64,000 bases of DNA, taken from positions 38,794-102,793 of the forward strand of contig NZ_QQXK01000012.1 in the NCBI RefSeq assembly GCF_003575975.1, given 5' to 3'. The notes beneath the pieces were generated by a model. It was given only the letters and a program-made list of their open reading frames with translations, was not told the origin of the DNA and ran no database searches. A program made the translations under genes and the position numbers. The stretch is from Galactobacter valiniphilus. Lineage in GTDB: Bacteria; Actinomycetota; Actinomycetes; Actinomycetales; Micrococcaceae. Position 1 is the stretch's first letter, and every line of letters begins with the position of its first letter. Shown in pieces: positions 55,771 through 64,000 of this stretch.

Positions 55771-57117
55771 TCAGTTGGTCTTGTCGGCCTCGGCCGCGGG
55801 GTTCTTCAGGCCGGGCGTCTCGGCGTCGGCCGCGCCGCCCACGGGGGCGGGGGCCGGGACGGCGGGATCGGAGGTCTTGTTGCCGGCGATCGCCTTCTGC
55901 ATGGCCCCGATCAGCGAGGGCTTGCCCTGGCGCTTGCTCCACACGTCGAAGGCGACGGCGAGCAGGAGGACGAGGCCCTTGACGACGTAGGTCGTGGAGG
56001 TCGGCGCGGACATGAGCTGCAGGCCGTTGTTCAGCACGGCCATGACGAGCGCTCCGATGATGGAGCCCATCACGGTGCCGACGCCGCCGGAGACCGCAGC
56101 GCCGCCGATGAAGACGGCCGCGATGGCGTCGAGCTCCCAGCTCGTTCCGTCCAGCGGGCCGGAGCCCTGGGAGCGGGCCACGAACATCATGCCGGCCACG
56201 GCGGCGAGCATCGACATGTTCATCATGACGAAGAAGTCGACCTTCTTGTCGTCGATGCCGGAGAGGCGGGCCGCCTGGCGGTTGCCACCCACGGCGTAGA
56301 TGGCGCGACCGGCCACGGTCTTGGAGGTGACGAACTGGTAGATGATCACGAGGACCACCACGATGATGCCGGCGACCGGGAAGGAGGTGCCAGGGCGGCC
56401 CGTCGCGAAGAGGTACATCACGGCGAGGATGACCACGGACATGATGATCACGCGGGTCATATCGGCCCACATCGGCGCGTTGGCGCTGCCGCTACGGGAA
56501 TTGCGGGAGCGGCGGCGGAAGGTCGAGAAGATCAGGAAGGCGACGGCGATCAGGCCGAGCGCGATCGTGGGCAGGTTGAACGGCGCGTTGGCCATGCCAT
56601 CGGGCAGGTAGCCGTTGCCGATGAAGGTGAATTCCTGCGGCACGGAGATGGTGTTCTGCTTGCCGAAGACCTGGTTCAGGCCGCGGAAGATCATCATGCC
56701 GGCGAGGGTCGTGATGAACGCGGGGATGCCGACGTAGGCCACCCAGAAGCCCTGCCACGCGCCGGCGAGGGCGCCCACCGCGAGGCCGAGGACGATGCCG
56801 ACCCACCACGGGATGCCCCAGTCACGCATGGCCAGGGCCACGACGATGCCGACGAACGCGGCAACCGAACCGACGGAGAGGTCGATGTGGCCCATGATGA
56901 TGACCATGACCATGCCGATGGCCAGCACCAGCACGTACGCGTAGCCGTTGACCAGGTTCTGGAAGTTCGACGGCGAGAGCACGCTGCCGTCGGTCCAGAA
57001 CTGCCCGCCGCCCTTCAGCGACGTGGAGATCTGGAAGAAGATGATCAGCGCAACGAGCGCGAACACCATCCCGAATTGGCGGATGTTCCCGCCAAACAGC
57101 TGTTTCAGGGAATTCAC
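55771..57117 (-). CDS. Sugar ABC transporter permease (XylH/GguB type)
   Basis: 448 residues, about ten helices of the BPD_transp_2 family: IMGHIDLSVGSVAAFVGIVVA is the conserved motif, and GSIIGALVMAVLNNGLQLM is near the C-terminus. Longer than RbsC-type permeases and consistent with the XylH/GguB group. GTG 57117 is preceded by GAGGAG. Gap to the ATPase gene 43 bp, to the binding protein 65 bp: one operon. Confidence 0.88.
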   Translation of the reverse strand: MNSLKQLFGGNIRQFGMVFALVALIIFFQISTSLKGGGQFWTDGSVLSPSNFQNLVNGYAYVLVLAIGMVMVIIMGHIDLSVGSVAAFVGIVVALAMRDWGIPWWVGIVLGLAVGALAGAWQGFWVAYVGIPAFITTLAGMMIFRGLNQVFGKQNTISVPQEFTFIGNGYLPDGMANAPFNLPTIALGLIAVAFLIFSTFRRRSRNSRSGSANAPMWADMTRVIIMSVVILAVMYLFATGRPGTSFPVAGIIVVVLVIIYQFVTSKTVAGRAIYAVGGNRQAARLSGIDDKKVDFFVMMNMSMLAAVAGMMFVARSQGSGPLDGTSWELDAIAAVFIGGAAVSGGVGTVMGSIIGALVMAVLNNGLQLMSAPTSTTYVVKGLVLLLAVAFDVWSKRQGKPSLIGAMQKAIAGNKTSDPAVPAPAPVGGAADAETPGLKNPAAEADKTN

Positions 57118-57160
57118 GGCGTTCTTTCTCCTCGTGGGTGTTGTGGTGGTGCGGTGAAGG

Positions 57161-58711
57161 TCAGGCGGCGGTCGCCGGGCGGGGGCTCGCGGAGGTCATC
57201 ATGCGCATCAGGTTTTCCTGTGTCGCATCCTCGCGCGTGACCTCGCCCGTGATGGCGCCTTCGAAGATGGTGTAGACGCGGTCGGAGAGACCGAGCAGCT
57301 CGGGGAGCTCGGAGGAGACGACGATGACGGCCTTGCCCTGATCGGCCAGGGCCTGGATGACGCCGTAGATCTCGTACTTGGCGCCCACGTCGATGCCGCG
57401 CGTCGGCTCGTCAAGGATGAGGACGTCCGGGTCGGTGAAGAGCCACTTGGACAGGACAACCTTCTGCTGGTTGCCGCCGGAGAGCTTGGCGACGCCCTCG
57501 TCGACCGAGGGGGTCTTGGTGCGCAGGCGGGCGCGGAAGTCCTCGGCCACCATGTTTTCGAGGTGGTTGTCGACGACGCCGCGCTTGGAGATCTTGCCGA
57601 GGGCGGCCGACACGTTGGTGCGCTTGATGGAGTCGAGCAGGTTCAGGCCAAGCACCTTGCGGTCCTCGGTGACGTAGCCCAGGCCGGCCTTGATGGCCTT
57701 GCGCACCGTGGAGAGGTCGACCCGCTTGCCTCGGACGAGGGCCTCGCCGGAGAGCTTGCGGCCATAGGTCTCGCCAAACAGCGAGCGCATGAGCTCGGTG
57801 CGGCCGGCACCCATGAGGCCGGCGAAGCCGACGATCTCGCCCGCACGCACGGTGAAGGAGGCGTGCTTCGTGGAGAGGCGATCGGCGATGCGCGGATCCT
57901 GCACCGTCCAGTCGCGGACCTCGAAGAGCACCTCGCCGATCTTCGGCTCGTGATCGGGGAAGCGGGACTCGAGCGAGCGCCCCACCATCGCCTTGATGAT
58001 GGTGTCCTCGTTGAAGCCCTCCTCGCGGTTCATGGTCGTGATGGTCTTGCCGTCACGAATGACCGTCAGCGAGTCGGAGATCTGCTCGATCTCGTTGAGC
58101 TTGTGGCTGATCATGATGCAGGTGATCCCGCGGCTGCGCAGGCCGTCCATGAGCCGCAGGAGCTCCTGGGAGTCGTTCTCGTTGAGGGCCGCGGTGGGCT
58201 CGTCGAGGATGAGCAGCTTGACGTTCTTGGCCAGGGCCTTGGCGATCTCGACGAGCTGCTGCTTGCCGACGCCCAGGTCCTTGATCTTGGTGGTGGGATC
58301 CTCCGCGAGGCCCACGCGCTCCATGAGCTCGCGCGCCTCGCGGCGGGTGGTGTCCCAGTCAACGACGCCGGCCTTGGCGCGCTCGTTGCCGAGGAAGATG
58401 TTCTCGGCGATGGAGAGCTCGGGGATGAGCGCGAGCTCCTGGTGCACGATCACGATGCCGGCGTCCTCGGACTGGCGCGTGCCGTTGAACTGGACCTCCG
58501 CGCCGTCGAAGACGATCTGACCCTCGTAGCTGCCGTGCGGGTACACGCCGGAGAGCACCTTCATGAGCGTGGACTTGCCCGCGCCGTTCTCGCCGCAGAT
58601 GGCGTGGATCTCGCCGCGGCGCACTGACAGGTTGACGTCATCGAGCGCCACCACGCCGGGAAAGCGCTTGGTGATGTGGCGCATCTCGAGGAGCGCGTCC
58701 TGGGTCGGCAT
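57161..58711 (-). CDS. Sugar ABC transporter ATP-binding protein (double domain, XylG/GguA type)
   Basis: 516 residues with two ABC domains. The first has Walker [10 protein letters not shown], signature [15 protein letters not shown] (a diverged signature typical of this class) and [12 protein letters not shown]; the second has [15 protein letters not shown] and [17 protein letters not shown]. The second Walker A is degenerate (GLMGAGRTE), normal for RbsA/XylG proteins. It is the first gene of the operon; its promoter (TTGACG, 17 nt, TTCACT) lies inside the palindromic operator at 58769. Confidence 0.9.
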   Translation of the reverse strand: MPTQDALLEMRHITKRFPGVVALDDVNLSVRRGEIHAICGENGAGKSTLMKVLSGVYPHGSYEGQIVFDGAEVQFNGTRQSEDAGIVIVHQELALIPELSIAENIFLGNERAKAGVVDWDTTRREARELMERVGLAEDPTTKIKDLGVGKQQLVEIAKALAKNVKLLILDEPTAALNENDSQELLRLMDGLRSRGITCIMISHKLNEIEQISDSLTVIRDGKTITTMNREEGFNEDTIIKAMVGRSLESRFPDHEPKIGEVLFEVRDWTVQDPRIADRLSTKHASFTVRAGEIVGFAGLMGAGRTELMRSLFGETYGRKLSGEALVRGKRVDLSTVRKAIKAGLGYVTEDRKVLGLNLLDSIKRTNVSAALGKISKRGVVDNHLENMVAEDFRARLRTKTPSVDEGVAKLSGGNQQKVVLSKWLFTDPDVLILDEPTRGIDVGAKYEIYGVIQALADQGKAVIVVSSELPELLGLSDRVYTIFEGAITGEVTREDATQENLMRMMTSASPRPATAA

Positions 58712-58768
58712 GAGGTGACCTCTCGTGTGTGGCGGGCGTCACGCCCGGTGTGTGTAAAAAGTGAAGCG

Positions 58769-58803
58769 CTTGACGCCCTTGGCGTCAAGTCTTGAAATCA
58801 AAC
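58769..58803. promoter_or_regulatory. Palindromic operator over the sugar ABC promoter
   Basis: CTTGACGCC-CTT-GGCGTCAAG (58769-58789) is a perfect palindrome overlapping the -35 (TTGACG) of the ABC operon. Adjacent is TTGAAATCAA (58793-58802), which recurs as TTGATGTCAA upstream of the ROK gene. It overlaps the last codon and stop of the ROK gene. Confidence 0.65.
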
Positions 58804-60006
58804 TGTTGAGGAAGCGTCCGACGGCGCGGCGAGCGGACCGTAGAGATCGGCGGGGTCGGCGCGGTTCAGCACGGAGACGACGCCGCCGAGCGCCTCGGCC
58901 CGGTCGCGCAGGGCCGAGACGCGCACCGTGGTGGCGACGGCGATGTCCGGGACGGTGTGCCGCTTGAGGCTGCGCCTGATGGGCTCCAAGAGGAGTTCGC
59001 CGAGGTCGGACAGCGGGCCGCCGAGAAGGATCGTCTCGGGGTTAAGGAGGCTCGCGAGCTGCCCGAGCACCTGGCCGATGGAGAGGCCCGCGTCCTCGAC
59101 CACGCGGCGCGTGACGGTGTCCCCGGCCAGTGCCGCGGAGACGAGCTCATCGGTGGTGGTGGGAGGGTTGGGCGCCGCCGCGAGGGCCCGAAGCATGGAC
59201 GAGGTCGAGGCCACGGTTTCGAGGCAGCCGCGGTTGCCGCAGCGGCACACGAGGCCCTGGTCGACCACGATGGTGTGGCCGATCTCGCCGGCCAGGCCGC
59301 GGTGCCCGGCGTACAGCTGGCCGTCGATGACGACGCCCGTGCCGATGCCCGTGCCAATCTTCACGAAGACGAAGTTCTGCCCGGGTGGGGTCTCGCTCCA
59401 GGAGAGGTGGGCGAGCGCTCCGAGGTTAGCGTCGTTGTTCACGAGCACCGGCACGTCGAGGACGTCGGAGAGACGCGAGGCGACCTCCATGCCGATCCAT
59501 TCGGGAAGAATCGCCCCCGATCCAACGCGACCGGTCACGGGATCGAAGGGACCGGGGATGCCCACGCCCGCGCCGAGCACCTGTTCGCGGCTGCGGTGGG
59601 CGGCCTCGAGGGCCTCCTCCATGGCCCGCTTGGCCGCGGTCATGCCGGTGACGGCGTCGTGGCCGAGGGGAAGGATGCGCTGCACATCCGCGAGGATGCG
59701 GCGCGAGGGGGTGGCCACGATGGCCCGCACGTGCCGGCGGCCGATGTCCAGGCCAACGGCCACCCGCCCCGTGTCCACGAGGTGAATGTTCAGGGCGCGG
59801 CGCCCGGAGGAGGTGGTGCGCTCGAGGCGGACGCGGCCGGCGTCGTCCAGGTCGCGAACGATGCTCGCGACGGTGCCGGCCGAGAGGCCCGTGTGACGGG
59901 TCAGCTGGGCCTGCGTCGAGGGGCCGGCGGTGGCCAGCTCCTCGAGGACCCTGCGCACATTGTCTCGGCGCAGCGATGACTGCGAACCGGGCCCCGCGTG
60001 GTTCAT
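58798..60006 (-). CDS. ROK-family transcriptional repressor
   Basis: 402 residues: N-terminal winged helix (SSLRRDNVRRVLEELATAGPSTQAQLTRHTGLSAGTVASIV, given in parts) and a sugar-kinase-like effector domain with the ATP loop VGLDIGRRHVRAIV and the ROK zinc/consensus CRCGNRGCLETVAS. It is thought to repress the adjacent sugar transporter and to be relieved by a sugar. ATG 60006 is chosen because the domain starts there; 60033, 60039 and 60051 are alternatives, but the TTGACA -35 at 60063-60068 suggests transcription begins near 60035. Confidence 0.8.
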   Translation of the reverse strand: MNHAGPGSQSSLRRDNVRRVLEELATAGPSTQAQLTRHTGLSAGTVASIVRDLDDAGRVRLERTTSSGRRALNIHLVDTGRVAVGLDIGRRHVRAIVATPSRRILADVQRILPLGHDAVTGMTAAKRAMEEALEAAHRSREQVLGAGVGIPGPFDPVTGRVGSGAILPEWIGMEVASRLSDVLDVPVLVNNDANLGALAHLSWSETPPGQNFVFVKIGTGIGTGVVIDGQLYAGHRGLAGEIGHTIVVDQGLVCRCGNRGCLETVASTSSMLRALAAAPNPPTTTDELVSAALAGDTVTRRVVEDAGLSIGQVLGQLASLLNPETILLGGPLSDLGELLLEPIRRSLKRHTVPDIAVATTVRVSALRDRAEALGGVVSVLNRADPADLYGPLAAPSDASSTV

Positions 60007-60056
60007 GGAGCCGCCATTGGCTTCAGAAGGCATGGGCATACCATGCGTCATTCGCG

Positions 60057-60077
60057 GTTTGATGTCAAGAAGTGAAG
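60057..60077. promoter_or_regulatory. ROK operator candidate, upstream copy
   Basis: GTTTGATGTCAAGAAGTGAAG matches the sequence at 58783-58803 in inverted orientation at most positions. Its core TTGATGTCAA is palindromic and overlaps the -35 TTGACA of the ROK gene, so autoregulation is likely. Confidence 0.55.
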
Positions 60078-60091
60078 ACGGCGGTCAAGAA

Positions 60092-60123
60092 GCGAGCCCC
60101 GCCACGGTCGTGACGGGGCTCGC
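60092..60123 (-). terminator. Gamma-carbonic anhydrase terminator hairpin
   Basis: GCGAGCCCCG pairs with CGGGGCTCGC with an inner stem CACG/CGTG, 16 nt after the stop of the carbonic anhydrase gene on the minus strand. Confidence 0.65.
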
Positions 60124-60138
60124 GGGGCGCGGGGTGGT

Positions 60139-60660
60139 TCAGCCCTGGGTCGCCTCGCGGTGCCTGGCCGCCAGCTCGACGTAGTGCGCGGCGTTGCCGG
60201 CCAGCTTGGCGACCTCCTCGTCGGAGAGCTCGCGGCGCACCTTGGCCGGGGCGCCGGCCACGAGCGAGCGCGGCGGGATCTGCGTGCCCTCCAGGACCAG
60301 CGCGCCGGCGGCGACGAGGCTCTGCTCGCCGATCACGGCGCCGTTCATGATGGTGGCCGACATGCCGACGAGGCTGCCGTCGCCGATCGTGCAGCCGTGC
60401 ACCACGGCCGAGTGCCCGATCGAGACGTCCTCTCCGACGGTGCACGGGAAGCCGGCGTCGGCGTGCAGCACCACATTGTCTTGAAGGTTGCTCCGTGCCC
60501 CCACGCGGATGGGGGCGCTGTCCCCGCGCACCGAGACGCCGTAGAAGGCGCTCGAATCCTCGGCGAGCTGGGCATCGCCGGAGAGCACGGCCGTGGGGGC
60601 CAGGAAGGCTGAAGGGTGGGCGGACGGGACGGCGTCCCCGAGCGAGATGAGATGTGCCAT
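60139..60660 (-). CDS. Gamma-class carbonic anhydrase-like hexapeptide protein
   Basis: 173 residues of left-handed beta-helix hexapeptides (VGARSNLQDNVVLHAD and following). The three zinc histidines H66, H83 and H88 are in place (VVLHADAG, SIGHSAVVHGC), as in the CamH/YrdA group. Many of this group are not proven carbonic anhydrases. ATG 60660 is fixed by a TAGAGT -10 (60668-60673, minus strand) 7 nt upstream. Divergent from the methyltransferase gene. Confidence 0.85.
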   Translation of the reverse strand: MAHLISLGDAVPSAHPSAFLAPTAVLSGDAQLAEDSSAFYGVSVRGDSAPIRVGARSNLQDNVVLHADAGFPCTVGEDVSIGHSAVVHGCTIGDGSLVGMSATIMNGAVIGEQSLVAAGALVLEGTQIPPRSLVAGAPAKVRRELSDEEVAKLAGNAAHYVELAARHREATQG

Positions 60661-60717
60661 GCAGGCCACTCTAGTGAGGGCGGTCACAGCGCGCTCACTC
60701 ACTAGACTGGGTGGGCC

Positions 60718-61851
60718 ATGGAATGCTCCTACTTCGACGCCGGCCGTTGCCGCTCCTGCACGCTCATGGGTCAGCCCCATCCAGTGCAGCTGGGCCGCAA
60801 GGACGCCCACACGCGCGAGCTCTTGGGCCCCGTGCCCGGGCTCGAGTGGCTCGCGCCCTTCGCCGGCGCCGAACGCGGCTTCCGCAACCGCGCCAAGATG
60901 GTGGTCGGCGGCAGCTGGCGCAGGCCCACCTTGGGCATCCTCGATGCCGAGGGCCACGGCGTGGATCTGCGCGGCTGCGGCGTGATCGACCCCGCCATCA
61001 CAGCGGCCCTGCCGGCGGTGGCCTCGTTCATCACCGCCGCCCGCTTGGTGCCGTACAGCGTCCCCATGCGCAGCGGCGAGCTCAAGCACGTTCTCGTCAC
61101 GTGCAATCCCGACGGCCAGTTGCTGCTGCGCTTCGTGGTGCGCAGCGAGGCCGCCGTGGAGGCGGTGCGCAAGCACCTGCCCGCGTTGCTGCGCCGCCTG
61201 CCGCAGGCGCTGATCGTCACGGCCAACCTCCTGCCGGAGCACAAGGCTGCCCTCGAGGGGGAGACCGAGGTGCACCTGCACGGCCCCGAGACCCTGCCCA
61301 TGCCCGTGGGACCGTTGCGTCTGCGGCTGCGCCCGCAGGGCTTCTTCCAGACCAACACCGAGGTCGCCGACGCCCTCTACCGCCAGGGCGCCGCCTGGGT
61401 CGACGAGCTGGCGCCGGCCTCCGTGTGGGACCTGTACAGCGGCGTGGGCGGCTTCGCCCTCTCCAGCGCCGGGCCCGGCCGCACCGTGGTGGGCGTGGAG
61501 ATCTCCCCGCAGGCCGTCGAGGGTGCCAAGGCCGCCGCGCTGGACAGCGGCGTGAGCGGCGTCGACTTCCTCGCGGCGGACGCCACGGCCTTCGCCGAGG
61601 GGTCGTCCCCGCGGGAGCAACCCGAGCTCGTGATCGTGAACCCGCCGCGCCGCGGCCTGGGGGAGCGGCTGTGCTCGTGGCTCGAGTCCAGCTCGGTGGG
61701 CGCCATCCTCTACTCGAGCTGCAACGCAGAGACGCTGGCCGAGGACCTGCGCCGCATGCCGGGCTGGCGCCCCGTGCGGGCCCGGGTCATGGACATGTTC
61801 CCGCAGACGGAGCACTACGAGGTCATCACGCTGCTCGAGCGCGCAGCGTAG
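60718..61851 (+). CDS. rlmC: 23S rRNA m5U methyltransferase, RlmC type
   Basis: 377 residues with an N-terminal Fe-S cluster site (C3, C11, C14 and C87), a SAM domain (VWDLYSGVGGFALSSAG, GVEISPQAVEGAK, VIVNPPRRGL), nucleophile C335 in YSSCNAETL, and the base Glu in MFPQTEHYEVI. This residue set defines the RumA/RlmC/RlmD class; the short length without a TRAM domain suggests RlmC. A TAGACT -10 (60703-60708) lies 9 nt upstream. Divergent from the carbonic anhydrase gene. Confidence 0.85.
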   Translation: MECSYFDAGRCRSCTLMGQPHPVQLGRKDAHTRELLGPVPGLEWLAPFAGAERGFRNRAKMVVGGSWRRPTLGILDAEGHGVDLRGCGVIDPAITAALPAVASFITAARLVPYSVPMRSGELKHVLVTCNPDGQLLLRFVVRSEAAVEAVRKHLPALLRRLPQALIVTANLLPEHKAALEGETEVHLHGPETLPMPVGPLRLRLRPQGFFQTNTEVADALYRQGAAWVDELAPASVWDLYSGVGGFALSSAGPGRTVVGVEISPQAVEGAKAAALDSGVSGVDFLAADATAFAEGSSPREQPELVIVNPPRRGLGERLCSWLESSSVGAILYSSCNAETLAEDLRRMPGWRPVRARVMDMFPQTEHYEVITLLERAA

Positions 61852-61977
61852 CCGGACCTCGCGGCGCCCCGAGGGGGGAACTCGCACCCCGCGGTCGACG
61901 GCCCGCGTCGAGCTGGAGCTAGCCCGTCACGCGCCGCACGCTCCACGCGCCGAAACTGGCCACGGCCTCGGAGTGCT

Positions 61978-63462
61978 TCACGGCCGCTCCGGCCCCGTGA
62001 GGCCGAGATGCTCGATGTTCTGCGTGACGATCGGACCCACGACGACCCACGTCACGCCGCGCCAGCCCTGCGGGTGGTGCGTCGCGAACGCCGAGTCCAG
62101 GTCCAGCTTTTCCGTCGCAATGACGCGCCACGGGTCGTTGCCGCGCGTGAACGCCACGTCCTGCCACATGGAATACGGGACCAACACGGTGTCTTCGGTC
62201 GGGACCTGGGTCTGCACATACTCCAGGGCCCGGCGCCAATCCGCGTTGGCGTCCTCGCTCAGGCGCTGCGTGAGCGCCGGCGCCCAGTGCTGCGAGGTCA
62301 CCGAGAGCGCCGTGAGGCAGGCGAGCGCCCCGAGAGCGCGGCGGACGCGTGCCTGCTTGGCCCCGTCCAAGGCGAGGCGGCGCCGCGCGAGGCCCCACGC
62401 GGCGTCGGCCCCCGCCGCCGCCCCGAGCGCCAGGAAGGGGAGCGAAGCAATGATGTACATCGCCGGGAGGTAGCCGGAGCCGAGCACCAGCGGGGCGGCG
62501 GCGAACACGAGGTACACGAGGATCCAGCGGCGGCTGCGCCGCGCGAGGGCGATCAACGCTCCGAGCAGTTCGAGGCCCAGGAGCCACGGATCCTGTGCCC
62601 ACCAGGAGCCCAGCAGTTCCTGCCGCGCAGAACCCGCTTCGAAGAGGCCGACCGAGCCGGAACGGGTGAGGAATTGGTAGGCCAGCGCGTCCTGCAAGGA
62701 GACCTTGTCGGAGCTGTGGAGGAGCTCTCCGCGCAGCAACGCCATGAGCGGGTAGAAGCTCAGGGCGAGGGCCCCGGCGGCCAGGAAGCCCACCACGGAG
62801 AAGGTGCAGGTGGACCAGCGTTTGCGGTGCATGAGCGCCACGAGCAGGGCGGGGCCTGCGAGGGCGGTGGTCTCCTTGGTCAGGACGGCCAGGGCGAAGC
62901 AGACCCCCGCGAGGATGTGCGGCCGGAGCGCGCTGCGCGGCGGGAAGAGCAGCACGAAGGTGCCGAGCAGCCAAGGCAGGGCGATGACGTCGAGGTAGGC
63001 CTGGCGCAGCAGGGCGCCGGAGAGCGGCGAGAGCACGAGGAGCAGGCAGCCAAGGATCGCCGCGCCGCGGCGCAGCCGCAGGAGCCGCGAGAGCCGGTAG
63101 AGCAGGACGACGCTGAGGGCCGTGGCCAGCACGGCCACACCGCGTGCCGCCCCAATGAAGGTGCCGTCTGGGAGACCGACGGCGTGCAGGAGCCAGGCAG
63201 GCAACGCCATGCTGAGCCAGCCAACGGGCGGGTGGTCGTACCAGTAGGTGTACGGGGCGAGCCGTCCGTCGAAGGCGGCGAAGGCCTGGGCCGTGTAGGT
63301 TCCCTCGTCCTCGGCCAGGCCGGGGGAACCGGTCAGGTTGGCCAAGCCGAGCACGGCGCTGGCCAACGCCAGGCCCAGGCCGATGCACGTGTCGAGCTGC
63401 TGACGGCCGAGGTGGGGAAGGAAACGGAGCGGCACGGGAGGGACGGGGGCGACAAGGGCCAC
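61978..63462 (-). CDS. GT39-like membrane glycosyltransferase with probable C-terminal frameshift
   Basis: 494 residues in the present frame with about ten helices. The acidic loop LAEDEGTYTAQAFAAFDG after helix 1 and DHPPVGW are the dolichyl-phosphate-mannose-protein mannosyltransferase (GT39/PMT) signature. The reading stops at 61978 after HLGLTGPERP, but the next frame continues with AVKHSEAVASFGAWSVRRV to a stop at 61919, which looks like the true C-terminus. A one-base deletion near 61994 (a CCCC run) would explain it. GTG 63462 lies 9 bp after the upstream GT2 gene. Confidence 0.75.
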   Translation of the reverse strand: MALVAPVPPVPLRFLPHLGRQQLDTCIGLGLALASAVLGLANLTGSPGLAEDEGTYTAQAFAAFDGRLAPYTYWYDHPPVGWLSMALPAWLLHAVGLPDGTFIGAARGVAVLATALSVVLLYRLSRLLRLRRGAAILGCLLLVLSPLSGALLRQAYLDVIALPWLLGTFVLLFPPRSALRPHILAGVCFALAVLTKETTALAGPALLVALMHRKRWSTCTFSVVGFLAAGALALSFYPLMALLRGELLHSSDKVSLQDALAYQFLTRSGSVGLFEAGSARQELLGSWWAQDPWLLGLELLGALIALARRSRRWILVYLVFAAAPLVLGSGYLPAMYIIASLPFLALGAAAGADAAWGLARRRLALDGAKQARVRRALGALACLTALSVTSQHWAPALTQRLSEDANADWRRALEYVQTQVPTEDTVLVPYSMWQDVAFTRGNDPWRVIATEKLDLDSAFATHHPQGWRGVTWVVVGPIVTQNIEHLGLTGPERP

Positions 63463-63471
63463 GGCGCGGCC

Positions 63472-64000
63472 TTAGCCGCGCTCGCCCGTGCCCACCGTGG
63501 AGGGCAGGGCCGCGGCGAGGGCGTGGGCGGAGACGGGCGAGGCGGCCTCGGCGACGGGGCCCTGCCCGACGGCGCCGGTGAGGCGGAGGTGGGACCCAGC
63601 GTGGCTGGTCTTCTCCCACGCGAAATCGGTGCGCCAATACTTCAGGCACGCGCGCAGCGCGGCCCAGAGCAGGAGCGATTGGTACAGGGGCGTGAGCAGC
63701 ACGAGCAGGACGTAGTCGCGGACCCGCAGGGGGAAGGCGTGATCGCGGGAGAACTCGCTCAGCATGCACACATCGAAGACCACCGAGGCGACGGTGGGCG
63801 CGAGCGGGACGAAGGCGAGCATCGTGGCCCACAGCGGCAGCCCGCCCCAGAGCGCCAGGGCCAGGTTGACGGGGAGGAAGCCGCCCGCCAGGGCCATCGA
63901 GTGGTGCTGGGTGAGGGTCCAGCAGTTGAGTCCCGCATAGTGGTGTAGCGCGCGGTGGTCCGGCTCGTCGTTGCTGACGTAGACGCGGTCACCGTGTGAT
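63472..64000 (-). CDS. Family 2 glycosyltransferase, C-terminal part (runs off window)
   Basis: The open frame runs from the right edge to a TAA at 63472, 176 residues visible. The edge segment SHGDRVYVSNDEPDHRALHHY and following LNCWTLTQHH lead into helices (MALAGGFLPVNLALALWGGLP, LVLLTPLYQSLLLWAALRACL), typical of the C-terminal half of membrane GT2 enzymes; the catalytic DxD part is outside. It precedes the GT39-like gene by 9 bp, so the two are probably one operon. Confidence 0.6.
   Translation of the reverse strand, partial: SHGDRVYVSNDEPDHRALHHYAGLNCWTLTQHHSMALAGGFLPVNLALALWGGLPLWATMLAFVPLAPTVASVVFDVCMLSEFSRDHAFPLRVRDYVLLVLLTPLYQSLLLWAALRACLKYWRTDFAWEKTSHAGSHLRLTGAVGQGPVAEAASPVSAHALAAALPSTVGTGERG

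Overview
The window is a high-GC (roughly 70 %) bacterial chromosome segment with dense, mostly short-spaced genes and many GTG starts. Several features point to an actinobacterium of the order Micrococcales, most likely Micrococcaceae: the DUF6350-purN-purH block, a monomeric NADP isocitrate dehydrogenase, a SigK/RskA pair, HtaA-type heme proteins with a LAxTG surface anchor, and many leaderless-type promoters. I see no rRNA, tRNA, CRISPR array, insertion sequence or prophage. It looks like core chromosome with accessory metal, heme and sugar uptake loci.

Layout. 1-14.9 kb: the N-terminal part of a SWIM/SNF2 helicase, a LOG-family protein, a ferritin-like/VIT iron transporter, a two-gene glycosyltransferase/membrane unit, an APC permease, an inositol-phosphatase-family enzyme, then a co-directional run (App1-like phosphatase, thioesterase, siderophore-interacting protein, small membrane protein, methyltransferase, acetyltransferase, small hypothetical, barstar-like protein). 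15-17.9 kb: a two-repeat lipoprotein with a SigK-like promoter, followed by sigK-rskA. 17.9-25.9 kb: a complete heme-acquisition locus (hmuTUV, a large cell-wall HtaA protein, heme oxygenase, a small secreted HtaA protein). 26-30.4 kb: small membrane protein, YihY-type protein, VanZ-RDD fusion, PucR regulator. 30.5-33.5 kb: semialdehyde dehydrogenase and class III aminotransferase, probably controlled by the divergent PucR gene. 33.5-45.5 kb: TauE-type permease, DUF6350, purN, MFS and Nramp-like transporters, an acidic DUF4303-like protein, purH, a BadF-type sugar kinase, and a divergent lysE/lysG pair. 45.7-54.4 kb: icd, a divergent HSP90 homologue with a large TPR protein beside it, and a glutamate-cysteine-ligase-like enzyme. 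54.6-60.1 kb: a monosaccharide ABC transporter operon with its ROK regulator and probable operators. 60.1-64 kb: gamma-carbonic anhydrase, an RlmC-type rRNA methyltransferase, a GT39-like glycosyltransferase with an apparent C-terminal frameshift, and a truncated GT2 gene.

How the genes work together. The heme block is a coherent pathway. Two proteins with HtaA domains (three domains in all, each keeping the Ser-Tyr-His ligand set) would capture heme at the surface. HmuT, HmuU and HmuV would import it, and heme oxygenase would release the iron. An iron exporter/ferritin fusion and a siderophore-interacting reductase lie within 20 kb. The neighbouring SigK/RskA pair probably controls the histidine-rich lipoprotein gene. 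The most unusual items are that lipoprotein with its SigK-like promoter, the multi-repeat HtaA surface protein, the HSP90-TPR pair, the Nramp relative lacking the usual metal-binding motifs, and the ROK operator arrangement.
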